In this document: positions 30,190 through 38,848 of the stretch, piece after piece | Position numbering within the stretch: position 1 is the first letter of the stretch | Layout of the letters: each line of letters opens with the position of its first letter | Source: Nakazawaea peltata | Lineage: Eukaryota; Ascomycota; Pichiomycetes; Alaninales; Pachysolenaceae | NCBI GenBank assembly: GCA_001599355.1 | Contig: BCGQ01000005.1 | Coordinates: 624,222 to 688,221 of the forward strand | Direction: 5' to 3' | DNA length: 64,000 bases | The notes under the pieces: model-generated | The model's input: only the letters and a program-made list of their open reading frames with translations | Told to the model about the DNA's origin: nothing | Database searches by the model: none | Made by a program: the position numbers and the translations under genes

Positions 30190-31323
30190 ATGTTCAATTT
30201 TGGGAGTAATGTTACCCTCCAGAGAGGGTTTAACAACCTCAAAGTGTTAAAATTGTCGAAATCCCCCCTCCCATACAACTTTTCACTCGTTAGAAATCTC
30301 ACCCAAAAATCAAGCGCTTCCTCTTCAGCTCCGCCAATCGCTTTAGTACAGAAAGGACCACATATTTTCAGTGAAGAAGAGTTGCTGGCTGCTAAAGAGG
30401 CCAGATTGAATGGATTGGGTCCATACGTCTCGAAATTGCCCACCAAAATTATCCCATACGCGGAATTGATGAGATTAGAGAAACCAATTGGAAGTTGGTT
30501 ACTTTACTCTCCATGTACATGGGGTATAACAATGGCAGCGTATTCAACAGCCGCCCCATTATCACAGACAATGTGGATGCTCGGTGTATTCGGTGTTGGT
30601 TCCATAGTAATGAGAGGTGCAGGTTGTACTATTAATGATCTCTTAGATAGAAACCTCGATAACAAAGTGGCTAGAACGATCGAACGTCCAATAGCCAGCG
30701 GGAGAGTCTCTGTAAAACAAGCTTCTTATTTCCTCGGAGGACAGATGCTAGTTGGTTTGGGGGTGTTACTTTGTCTTCCATTGGACTGTTTTGTATTGGG
30801 AGCCAGTAGTTTAGCTCTTGTATTTACTTATCCATTATTTAAGAGATTCACATACTATCCACAAGCGGTGTTGAGTCTGTGTTTCAACTGGGGTGCATTA
30901 TTGGGATTCCCTCTGATGGGGGTATGGAACTGGCCAGTCATGATTCCATTGTATTTATCGAGTTTCCTGTGGTGTATGACATATGATACTATTTATGCTC
31001 ATCAAGATAAGAAGTTTGACATTAAAGCAGGTATTAAATCCACTGCTTTAGCATGGGGAGATAAGACAAAACCTATTTGCTACGGCTTAACTACAGTCCA
31101 AATGTCTCTTTTCGCTCTGGCTGGATATTTAAATGCTATGGGACCTGGATTCGCCATAGCTGCCGTCGTTGGAGGAGCCCGAATCTTCAATATGATTAGA
31201 AAAGTAGATCTTGACGACCCAAAGAATTGCTGGTATTGGTTTAAAGACAACATTAATACAGGCCATGTGTTCTTCTTTGGGATGTTCTTTGATTATTTAT
31301 TAAAATTATTCGGGTATTTATAA
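30190..31323 (+). CDS. COQ2: 4-hydroxybenzoate polyprenyltransferase COQ2
   Basis: The protein has 377 codons. It is the UbiA-family prenyltransferase of the inner mitochondrial membrane that attaches the polyprenyl tail in ubiquinone synthesis. A basic presequence-like N-terminus (about 45 residues) is followed by multiple membrane segments. The two Asp-rich catalytic motifs are NDLLDRNLD (residues 149-157) and YDTIYAHQD (265-273). CTG codons at 30877, 30913 and 31117 fall in LS-x-CFNWGA, GFP-x-MG and FA-x-AG, where homologues have alanine. Its stop codon is only 7 bp from that of the convergent gene, so their 3' transcripts must overlap. Confidence 0.95.
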   Translation: MFNFGSNVTLQRGFNNLKVLKLSKSPLPYNFSLVRNLTQKSSASSSAPPIALVQKGPHIFSEEELLAAKEARLNGLGPYVSKLPTKIIPYAELMRLEKPIGSWLLYSPCTWGITMAAYSTAAPLSQTMWMLGVFGVGSIVMRGAGCTINDLLDRNLDNKVARTIERPIASGRVSVKQASYFLGGQMLVGLGVLLCLPLDCFVLGASSLALVFTYPLFKRFTYYPQAVLSLCFNWGALLGFPLMGVWNWPVMIPLYLSSFLWCMTYDTIYAHQDKKFDIKAGIKSTALAWGDKTKPICYGLTTVQMSLFALAGYLNAMGPGFAIAAVVGGARIFNMIRKVDLDDPKNCWYWFKDNINTGHVFFFGMFFDYLLKLFGYL

Positions 31324-31330
31324 TGAAAAC

Positions 31331-32263
31331 TCAATTCAATGAAAGATTACTTGTTAGATATTCCAATTCTTCTTCTTGTAGACGTAGATATTCTTCTAAT
31401 TCGAGTTGCATACGTTCTTCCTCTGTTAATTCAGGTGGCACCGAGTTGTTAGGCGGCGGAGATCGTATTTTATCTCCAAATTCTCCAAGATCAACCTCAC
31501 TATCTGTCTCTGTATGTTGATCCATATAATGATCCATCATATCGAAATAACGAGGTCTTGAATTGGTATCGTAAATCTCATCTCCAAATCCAAGGATGGA
31601 ATCGATCGATTCTTCCAGCAGAATATAATCATCTATAGACAAACTCATATCAGTAGCTATCTTATTCATCAATTCCTCATGCTTAGCCTTACTGGTTTTA
31701 TAATCTACGAATTCTCTTTGAGTTAAGACCCTTTCGTTCTTCTTTTCTCGCACCGATGACCTGAATTTCTGAGTTCTCAGTTCTCTAGATGATATACGGT
31801 CCATCGGATGAAAGATTTGTCTGTTTCTCAGCAGCAGTTTCTGCTCCATTTGATCCAAAATGTCATGATGTCCAGCACCATTAAGTGACTTCCTTCTCCA
31901 TCTTTCATTTAGTACATCAGCTGATGCACCACCACGACACATGCTATGTTGTAATGAATCTGATCCATTATTATGGCTCAAATCAGCGAAAATCCCACCG
32001 GGATTCACAGGTATTATGCTCCTCAGTATCGTATCTCTTCCCCCACCGTTATTATTAGCGCGGTTAGCCTGTTCAGGATGAGAGTCTAGCACCATTTCGG
32101 TATCTTCTGGCACTTTACTCAATACTTCCAGGCTCTGATAAGCTGAATAATCAGAAATGAGAGCACACATTAACCTAATACTTTGTTCCGCCTTTGTATC
32201 AACTGACCCTTTCTCCCCAACACGTCTCTTCTCGAGAACTTCGCGGCTAAATGAACTGAGCAT
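31331..32263 (-). CDS. Uncharacterised protein, about 310 residues
   Basis: I do not recognise this protein. I prefer the ATG at 32263 (A at -3); in-frame ATGs at 32278 and 32308 would add a short hydrophobic stretch. The middle is basic and polar. The last 110 residues look like the conserved part: MSLSIDDYILLEESIDSILGF, a DMMDHYMDQH segment, then a Glu-rich helix ELTEEERMQLELEEYLR at the end. No enzyme motif is visible. It is divergent from RRP40 and shares its PAC/RRPE promoter, which hints at a ribosome-biogenesis or general growth role. That is inference only. Confidence 0.7.
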   Translation of the reverse strand: MLSSFSREVLEKRRVGEKGSVDTKAEQSIRLMCALISDYSAYQSLEVLSKVPEDTEMVLDSHPEQANRANNNGGGRDTILRSIIPVNPGGIFADLSHNNGSDSLQHSMCRGGASADVLNERWRRKSLNGAGHHDILDQMEQKLLLRNRQIFHPMDRISSRELRTQKFRSSVREKKNERVLTQREFVDYKTSKAKHEELMNKIATDMSLSIDDYILLEESIDSILGFGDEIYDTNSRPRYFDMMDHYMDQHTETDSEVDLGEFGDKIRSPPPNNSVPPELTEEERMQLELEEYLRLQEEELEYLTSNLSLN

Positions 32264-32352
32264 ATTACGAACACACATCCACGTGTAAATTAATAAACAG
32301 CTAATCACATATATTCATAAAGTGCTAAGCATAAATATTCATAAAATGCTAA

Positions 32353-32375
32353 GATGAGATTCACTGAAAATTTTT
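32353..32375. promoter_or_regulatory. PAC and RRPE motifs, RRP40 promoter
   Basis: GATGAGAT (32353-32360) is the PAC core and TGAAAATTTTT (32365-32375) is the RRPE, five bases apart and 55-77 bp upstream of the RRP40 ATG. This pair marks ribosome-biogenesis genes in budding yeasts. It may also serve the divergent gene. Confidence 0.75.
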
Positions 32376-32429
32376 AAAGAAGACTCGAGGTGATTTGAAC
32401 CGATATACCGCCGATAGAAACAGCTTGAC

Positions 32430-33140
32430 ATGTCATCATTAATAGTGCCGGGTGATAGAGTACCCGCAGATACATCTTCTGATATCGCTATTGGACCAGG
32501 AATTCATCAGGATGTCAAAAGTGGACAGTTGATCCCAACTCAGATTGGAATTTATAATGAACAAGATAAAAGAGGGACATCATACGTGTATGTCGAGTCG
32601 AATCTCACTAAATATGTGGCTCAACCTAATGATTTTGTAGTTGGATGTGTATCAGGAACCTTTGGAGAGAACTATCGTGTTGAAATTTCGGCATATTCCG
32701 CCCCTCTGGTATTGTCTATGATGCTGTTCCCTAATGCCTCTAGAAAGAATAGACCTAATTTGACCAAGGGAGATTTAGTGTATGCTCGAGTATCGTCTGT
32801 GAATCCCGATATTGATACGGAATTGGAATGTTTTGATGCCACTACCGGAAAAGATGGTGGTTTTGGACCTTTAGTTGGAGGTTATTGCATCGATGTAACT
32901 CTTGCCTATGCCAGATGGTTATTGACTAATAAGCAGAACCCATTATTGGAGCTGTTGAGTAAATATTGTAAATTCGAGATTGCTATTGGATTAAATGGTA
33001 AAATATGGTTGAAGTGTGATGACATAAAGACTACATTATCTTGTGTGAGAGTATTAGAAGCTTGTCAGAAACTCTCATCTGATCAATTTGAGCTGGAGAT
33101 TAAGAAACAATTTAAACGTTTGGGTTTAGTTAGTAAATAA
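32430..33140 (+). CDS. RRP40: Exosome cap subunit RRP40
   Basis: The protein has 236 codons, as in S. cerevisiae (240). It is the S1/KH-domain cap protein of the nuclear and cytoplasmic RNA exosome. It starts with the family's PGDRVP motif. The S1 domain contains YVAQPNDFVVGCV and the conserved NASRKNRP followed by KGDLVYARV; the KH-like part contains FEIAIGLNGKIWL. CTG codons at 32706 and 32724 fall in AP-x-VLSM and MM-x-FPNAS, where homologues have Ala (PASLS in human, MAFPNAS in yeast). PAC and RRPE motifs lie just upstream. It converges with FIG4, 79 bp apart. Confidence 0.96.
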   Translation: MSSLIVPGDRVPADTSSDIAIGPGIHQDVKSGQLIPTQIGIYNEQDKRGTSYVYVESNLTKYVAQPNDFVVGCVSGTFGENYRVEISAYSAPLVLSMMLFPNASRKNRPNLTKGDLVYARVSSVNPDIDTELECFDATTGKDGGFGPLVGGYCIDVTLAYARWLLTNKQNPLLELLSKYCKFEIAIGLNGKIWLKCDDIKTTLSCVRVLEACQKLSSDQFELEIKKQFKRLGLVSK

Positions 33141-33219
33141 TGTATTAGATGATAATTATTAGATTGATGTAGATTATTTCCTGATACACCTTCTATGTAT
33201 TAGATGATAAGATTAAATG

Positions 33220-36200
33220 TTATGATTCCTCCTCTATACTTGAAGTCACCTTCTCAAATACTAATCGACCCAGAGCATTCTCATTATGAATGACAGTCTC
33301 ATCTCCTGTTTCGTAAAGTTCATCTATAGGAGTCTCTCCCAGTTGAATTCCATTACCATTGTCCTCTTGTAAATCAGGGAATTGGTCATACTCTTCATCA
33401 TTCTTATTATAAAAGTTACTGGTACTGTCCTCATGTTTGGACGACGACTGTGAGATTATACTATCTGCAGAAGTGGGCAGTCTTATAGAAGGAGATACAG
33501 GCAGAGAAGAGTGATGACCAGATGATGGAGACAGAGATTTAGGATTGAAAAATACTGACCCGTCATCATCTGTGATATTTGAACTCTCAATTCCATCCTC
33601 GATTTCACTTTCAGGATATTCGTCGTGATAATTATCGGTTCCACTGAGGCCATGAGACACCAAGGCATGAGGAAGAGATGGAGGTGGTGCTGTAACCGGA
33701 TCACTGAAATAATCATCGTTCATCTCACTAGCATGTAAAAGAAGATTCTTAAGGAGATCTCCAGAAGCAGTATCCGCATTCCATCCGTCAATATTACTCA
33801 AATTATGACAAGTCTCATAGACTTGATAATCCTCTTTTGACACACGAGTATCATTGTAATTGTACTGATATTCGGCTGCTAAAGAGGATTCGGTAGATTT
33901 AGAGGAGAGATTCTTGGCGAAATTGACGGTATTGAAGTACAAAATTTCGTCATTGAGTTGAACTTTAGTAGCCTTACGGTATAGATCTAAATCTTGAGGG
34001 GTTTCATCATGTGGAAGATGACTAAATTCGTCATTGGACTCGACAAATCCATCGAGATTGAAATTATGAACCCCTGTACCTACCTTCTTTTCACTATTTA
34101 AAGTGTAGTCAAAGAGAGGATACCCATCTTTCAGTTTGATAGCACTTGAAACGAGACCCGAGCTATGCTTATTCAAGAATTTCTTCAAACTCAAGGGGTA
34201 ATAAATGTACTCGTCTTCAAGGTTGCCAAAAAGTCTTGCCATTTGTGAGACCAAGAAATCAAATTCATCTTTCTCTCGAGATTTTACAGTCGATTTATTA
34301 GCTTCTTTTACAGGACCAGAGTCACTGGACCGACGGCCCAATAATCTCAATTTAGAATTCATCAATTGTGGTTTACGAGTTTGGAACGGTGATACAAGAT
34401 CATCGATATTACTTCCGGAAGAGTCCTGCTCCTCCTCTTTGGGAGTGTTTGAGCCTTGACTTTGCAGTTGCAGTTGTGAGTTGAGTTTCAGTTGTTGATC
34501 CGCATACTGCAAAGTTGAGTTCATCTTAAATTCGAAAACTTCTTTGAGAGAAGTATACGTTCTTGGAACGTATAACTCGGCAAAATAGTTCTCATAAAAG
34601 TTAGGGTATGGTTTATATTTAGTTCTTAAGAAGCTGTATTTCAACTCTTCAGGGTGATGTACGGCTAAGAAATTAATTACCGATTTGTTCAAATCTTGAA
34701 GATGAGTATCAGTATACCAATGAGTATAACTTGGTTTGAATTTCAAATTGGCTCCCAAGAAATCATGATGAAGATAATAATCAGTATTTAAATCCCAAAG
34801 CATAGGCAGACCCTTCTCCCATACATAATTTCCTAAGAATAAGTTGATCAGTTCCTGTCTTTGCTGATCGACAAAACTATTTGAGTAGAATCTCTTGATA
34901 CTCTCGATCATATCACGAGAATGAGATGTCCATTGGTTAATTTTACGATAAGTTTCCATAGTATTTACAAGATGAGATCCTCCGTACTGTAACAGAATGG
35001 TATCACCATGATCATGGAACATTTCAGTGAGAATATTCACAACGTCACTGTCATATTCCAAGTATTTATCATCCACAACTCCAAGCAGGTGTAATTGATA
35101 TCCTAGAGCTCTCTTTCCAATGATAAACTGGGCAGCATTAGTTCTATCTAAACAATCTATACAGTTAGTTCTACAAATACCTTGTTGTAATTTGGTGGAT
35201 TTGAGATCCAAACCGTTATGGAAGAAACCAGTAGTTTGTAAGGTGTGTTCTGCATAATTCTCGAGGTATTCTATGACATCTTGACCACGATTTTTGGACG
35301 CTCTAGACATATCCCAAGCAGTATAATTCAATTTGCTGGGTTGAGGTAGAAATTTATTCAAATATTCGATACATTCTTCGAACAGAACGAGTAATTTCGA
35401 CTCTCTAGGAGTCTTTTCTCGTTGTTTGATCAAATTGAGTACAAGAACAGGAGCTCCATATCTCTTAAACATGCCATCAAAATGTAAAGCCAGCAGTGAA
35501 TAATATGGATCTACCACGTTAATACTGATTGGAGGCTTGGTCTGTAACTTAATATTGGACCCAATCTCTTGGGACCACGATAAAGGTATCGAACCACGAT
35601 GTTGAACGTATGAGGTGTATCTTGGATTATTGAAAAACCCACCCAGAGGGTCATGGAATGGAGAAGTAAGCAGAGAATGAACAATTTGCTCCGTCTCCAC
35701 CTCATTAGCTACATTTCCTTGGTCATTTACACCTCTTTTCAAGAATCTTGCACCTGCAAAATGATGTGATCTACGAGCAATAATTGTTATATAAACTTTG
35801 GCATCAAGGATGGAGATTTTAGCTTGATCAATAAACCCATGGACAATTGGTTGGAACCAATCGTAGATTCGGTCAAAAGACAGTGTATGGACAGGTTTCA
35901 AAAGGAAGGAGTTCCAAACGAACATCTCATTGTACTCGAAATCTATAGATTCTCCAGGAGCCAAAGATTGTTTTTTATGATTAAGAAAGTTCTTCTGTAA
36001 AGTACTGGTGAGATCGTAGGTATAACTGAAGTAGAAAGTCTTGGAAAGGTCTAAATTAGCAAAAGTAGTCAAGTATCTTGTCTCTTCACTGTTTCTATCT
36101 GGCTTTTTATAGTTATTACAGACAGGAATCAACTCTGTATCGTCTATATGGTAGATATAATGGCCTCCTAATATGGTGACCAGACTCTTCTTGGTGATGA

Positions 36201-36759
36201 CGACCAAATACCAGTTCTGAGTGAATCTAATGAACCCCAAGAGACCCAATGCGGTCAATTTCTTAGTCAATCCTCCCTCACTACTTTCTTCTAACCCACT
36301 CAAGACCTTCATGATCTCAGTTCTGGTGAAGAAAACGTTATCTTCGATGATTGAAAGTTCTTCATTGTTGGGTTGAGTGAGATCTATTTCGAGGATCCTG
36401 AACATTGTTTCCCTGTTATTAGAGCCCACAATATACATCCTCTGAGTAGTAACGTAGATGGTGTATTTTGAGAGCATTAGTTTACGCTGTTTGGATTGGC
36501 CCAGGGGGAGTTGCTGGGACAATTGGAGTTGCAGTTGCAGCAGGATTTGCAGTTGTTGTTCGAATGGTTGTTGGGAAAGTAAGTGATCTTCATCGTGGTC
36601 TAATAGGAGGTCATCTGGGACTGTTTGTACTGGTGGTGCTCCAGAGGCTCCCGAAGCTCCCGATGCTGGTGAGTCATAAGTGGGGGAATTGTTGAGTGAG
36701 ATGGGTATTTGAGGCAGTTGTAATGGAGACTGCCATCCTGAATGTTGTGACTCCACCAT
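33220..36759 (-). CDS. FIG4: Polyphosphoinositide phosphatase FIG4 (Sac domain)
   Basis: The protein has 1179 codons, about 300 more than S. cerevisiae Fig4. It is the PtdIns(3,5)P2 5-phosphatase of the vacuolar Fab1-Vac14-Fig4 complex. Residues 1-80 are Gln/Leu/Ser-rich and not conserved. The Sac domain begins near [15 protein letters not shown] and carries the catalytic CX5R motif C533-IDCLD-R539. The extra length is a Ser/Asp/Glu-rich, probably disordered C-terminal part after about residue 770, with short conserved islands such as [15 protein letters not shown]. It is divergent from CHO1, another phospholipid gene. Confidence 0.95.
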   Translation of the reverse strand: MVESQHSGWQSPLQLPQIPISLNNSPTYDSPASGASGASGAPPVQTVPDDLLLDHDEDHLLSQQPFEQQLQILLQLQLQLSQQLPLGQSKQRKLMLSKYTIYVTTQRMYIVGSNNRETMFRILEIDLTQPNNEELSIIEDNVFFTRTEIMKVLSGLEESSEGGLTKKLTALGLLGFIRFTQNWYLVVITKKSLVTILGGHYIYHIDDTELIPVCNNYKKPDRNSEETRYLTTFANLDLSKTFYFSYTYDLTSTLQKNFLNHKKQSLAPGESIDFEYNEMFVWNSFLLKPVHTLSFDRIYDWFQPIVHGFIDQAKISILDAKVYITIIARRSHHFAGARFLKRGVNDQGNVANEVETEQIVHSLLTSPFHDPLGGFFNNPRYTSYVQHRGSIPLSWSQEIGSNIKLQTKPPISINVVDPYYSLLALHFDGMFKRYGAPVLVLNLIKQREKTPRESKLLVLFEECIEYLNKFLPQPSKLNYTAWDMSRASKNRGQDVIEYLENYAEHTLQTTGFFHNGLDLKSTKLQQGICRTNCIDCLDRTNAAQFIIGKRALGYQLHLLGVVDDKYLEYDSDVVNILTEMFHDHGDTILLQYGGSHLVNTMETYRKINQWTSHSRDMIESIKRFYSNSFVDQQRQELINLFLGNYVWEKGLPMLWDLNTDYYLHHDFLGANLKFKPSYTHWYTDTHLQDLNKSVINFLAVHHPEELKYSFLRTKYKPYPNFYENYFAELYVPRTYTSLKEVFEFKMNSTLQYADQQLKLNSQLQLQSQGSNTPKEEEQDSSGSNIDDLVSPFQTRKPQLMNSKLRLLGRRSSDSGPVKEANKSTVKSREKDEFDFLVSQMARLFGNLEDEYIYYPLSLKKFLNKHSSGLVSSAIKLKDGYPLFDYTLNSEKKVGTGVHNFNLDGFVESNDEFSHLPHDETPQDLDLYRKATKVQLNDEILYFNTVNFAKNLSSKSTESSLAAEYQYNYNDTRVSKEDYQVYETCHNLSNIDGWNADTASGDLLKNLLLHASEMNDDYFSDPVTAPPPSLPHALVSHGLSGTDNYHDEYPESEIEDGIESSNITDDDGSVFFNPKSLSPSSGHHSSLPVSPSIRLPTSADSIISQSSSKHEDSTSNFYNKNDEEYDQFPDLQEDNGNGIQLGETPIDELYETGDETVIHNENALGRLVFEKVTSSIEEES

Positions 36760-37441
36760 CTTGAGGTTGAAATGGAGAGGGAAGGGGGATGGAATGGAGA
36801 TGTGATAAACACTCGCTTAGAAGAGGTAAATAAAAGGGAGCGATTTAAGAGAAAAATGTGGCAAAATATGAAAAAAGCGCGTTGGGCCTGGTTCTCGCGT
36901 TGAGCTGAAGCGCGCGTTGAGAGTTAGTGCGGTGAGCATCGCCCTGCACTTAGCGAGGGCACACACAGTTCACTAAAGTTTGCGCAGAAATCAGAGATTG
37001 AAAAAGACAGCAAAATTGGGGCTGTACAAAACTGGTCATCTCATCAATCACATGCAAGAGATCAAAGCCATACAGTTGACACTTATGGGGAAATGGAGAC
37101 AACAAACACAGCCTAGACTGATCAATGCTGAAGTTCCCAACCACTCCCAAGCATTCTCACTCAATTGACCGAACTCCCCCAATTTCCGTCCATTCTCCCT
37201 TGCGACTCCTTGCCCCCTATTGCTATTGCTCCCTCTTTCCCATCATTTCTGTACCCAAAAAAACCCCACCAAATCGATACGAAAAAAACACGCGCGCAGC
37301 AAAAGGGCAAGGTACTTCGCCCTTGTTTTTGCTCAGATTCAAAAACCAAGTGATATTGCTAATTTCAGGAGGGAGCAAGCTGTGGGAAAACCTTAAATAC
37401 AGGTCAATTGAAGGATAAATTGAGCGATTGAGTACATAAGA
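36760..37441. promoter_or_regulatory. Divergent promoter region of FIG4 and CHO1
   Basis: No gene is recognised. A CACATG E-box lies at 37049-37054 (CATGTGATTG on the other strand), resembling the core of the inositol-sensitive element that controls phospholipid genes including CHO1 in S. cerevisiae; the match is only partial. Around 37160-37260 the top strand is C-rich and pyrimidine-rich. Confidence 0.4.
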
Positions 37442-38272
37442 ATGACTCGCCAGACACCTAGACACCTTGAATCAGACGCTCAAAGCAGTGGCAGCGCTAT
37501 AATGTCCGACACCGAATCGATCGGATCCCAACCAGAAATTGGTGTGGAACAACCACCTAGGTTGACAAGGAGAAGATCTTCATTGTTCTCTTTGTCATCG
37601 CTGGACCCATTACCAGACCCAGATCCTAGCGAATACACTCTGTTTAGAACTGATGACAGACATTTCTCATTGATCCGCAATCTTCATATGGCTGATTTCA
37701 TCACCTTGTTGAATGGATTCAGTGGATTTTATTCTATCATCTCATGTTTGAGATATGTCAAGACTGACAACTCGAATTATATCATTAGAGCGCAATTTTT
37801 CGTCGTATTGGGTTTAATTTTCGACTTTTTCGATGGTAGAGTTGCTCGTTTAAGAAATAAGTCCTCCTTAATCGGACAAGAATTGGATTCATTGCTGGAT
37901 TTAGTTTCATTTGGAGTTCTGCCGAGCGCCATTGCTTTCTGTATTGGATTTGACACTACTGTCGATGTTTTGACATTGCTGTTCATGGTGTTGTGTACTT
38001 TGACCAGATTACTGCGTTTCAATGTGACTGTTGCTACATTACCAAAGGATGAGAAGGGGAAATCCCAGTATTTTGAAGGACTTCCTGCTCCAACAACTTT
38101 GGGTCTTTTGCTGGTTATGTTCATCTTTGTACAAAAGGGACTCATTGGGGATAATATTTTTGGTGGGGTTAAATTTGAGAATACGTTTTATGAATTCCAT
38201 CCATTTGTTATTCTGTTCTTTATTCAAGGATGTGGTATGATCAGTAAGAGTTTACATATTCCAAAACCATAG
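37442..38272 (+). CDS. CHO1: Phosphatidylserine synthase CHO1
   Basis: The protein has 276 codons, the same length as in S. cerevisiae. It makes phosphatidylserine from CDP-diacylglycerol and serine in the ER. The CDP-alcohol phosphotransferase signature D-G-x2-A-R-x8-G-x3-D-x3-D is complete in DFFDGRVARL to QELDS..D. Several membrane segments follow, and the C-terminus HGCGMISKSL-like (QGCGMISKSLHIPKP) is typical. The N-terminus is cytosolic and Ser/Pro rich. An alternative ATG at 37502 would remove 20 residues. CTG codons at 37895, 37919 and 38012 sit in DSL-x-DL, FGV-x-P and RL-x-RFN, all alanine in the family. Confidence 0.96.
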   Translation: MTRQTPRHLESDAQSSGSAIMSDTESIGSQPEIGVEQPPRLTRRRSSLFSLSSLDPLPDPDPSEYTLFRTDDRHFSLIRNLHMADFITLLNGFSGFYSIISCLRYVKTDNSNYIIRAQFFVVLGLIFDFFDGRVARLRNKSSLIGQELDSLLDLVSFGVLPSAIAFCIGFDTTVDVLTLLFMVLCTLTRLLRFNVTVATLPKDEKGKSQYFEGLPAPTTLGLLLVMFIFVQKGLIGDNIFGGVKFENTFYEFHPFVILFFIQGCGMISKSLHIPKP

Positions 38273-38298
38273 AATAAGATAAAATTACTAGTGAGAAT

Positions 38299-38354
38299 AG
38301 AGTAATAGTAGGAGAGTAATAGTAGGAGAGTAATAGTAGGAGAGTAGTAGGAGA
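38299..38354. repeat. 14-bp tandem repeat (AGAGTAATAGTAGG)x3 plus partial copies
   Basis: Three exact copies of AGAGTAATAGTAGG run from 38299 to 38340, followed by a shortened copy. It lies just after the CHO1 stop codon. The period equals that of the minisatellite near SPT6, but the sequence is unrelated. Confidence 0.9.
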
Positions 38355-38606
38355 ACATAAGAAGAGAAGAAGTAGATACTACATTTCTGTGATGCTCTCT
38401 TACTCTTTTACACGAAATCCAAGATAAAGTAATGGCTTAGATGAAAAGCTCCCTCAAGATCTGAAATCAGATCTAATCTCAAACCAACTCCATCACTTAA
38501 CATCATAACACCATCTAAATCCATGAAATAGGGCATATTGAACCTTTCGCACTCTATGATCTGCCCTTCTGCCCATATAATATACACTTCTAACCCTTTG
38601 AAATTC

Positions 38607-38702
38607 TCTGCGCTCAGTAAACTCTCAGTTCTGCTCCCCAACTCCCCTACAATTCCCCTACAATTCTCTATTTTCTGCGCTCAGTAAACCCTCATTTCTG
38701 CC
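38607..38702. repeat. 29-bp direct repeat upstream of ANP1
   Basis: Two near-identical copies of TCTGCGCTCAGTAAA(C)... occur at 38607-38635 and 38674-38702, about three mismatches apart. They lie in the 576-bp CHO1-ANP1 interval and may be promoter elements or a local duplication. The rest of that interval shows no gene. Confidence 0.8.
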
Positions 38703-38848
38703 CTCTTCTCCCTCTATTTCTGCCCTCCCATTTAATACCGCCCGACAAGGAATTCAAAGGAAAAAATTCATCTCTACCCTCAAAAGACAGCAATAAGCTA
38801 CCAAGGTCAATCAACACAGGGTAGCCAAAGACCCTCCCATTCGATCAG

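Noticed and set aside
32391-32400. B-box-like GGTTCAAATC on the minus strand before RRP40
   Set aside because: No acceptor stem, anticodon arm or T run around it; not a tRNA gene, probably chance.
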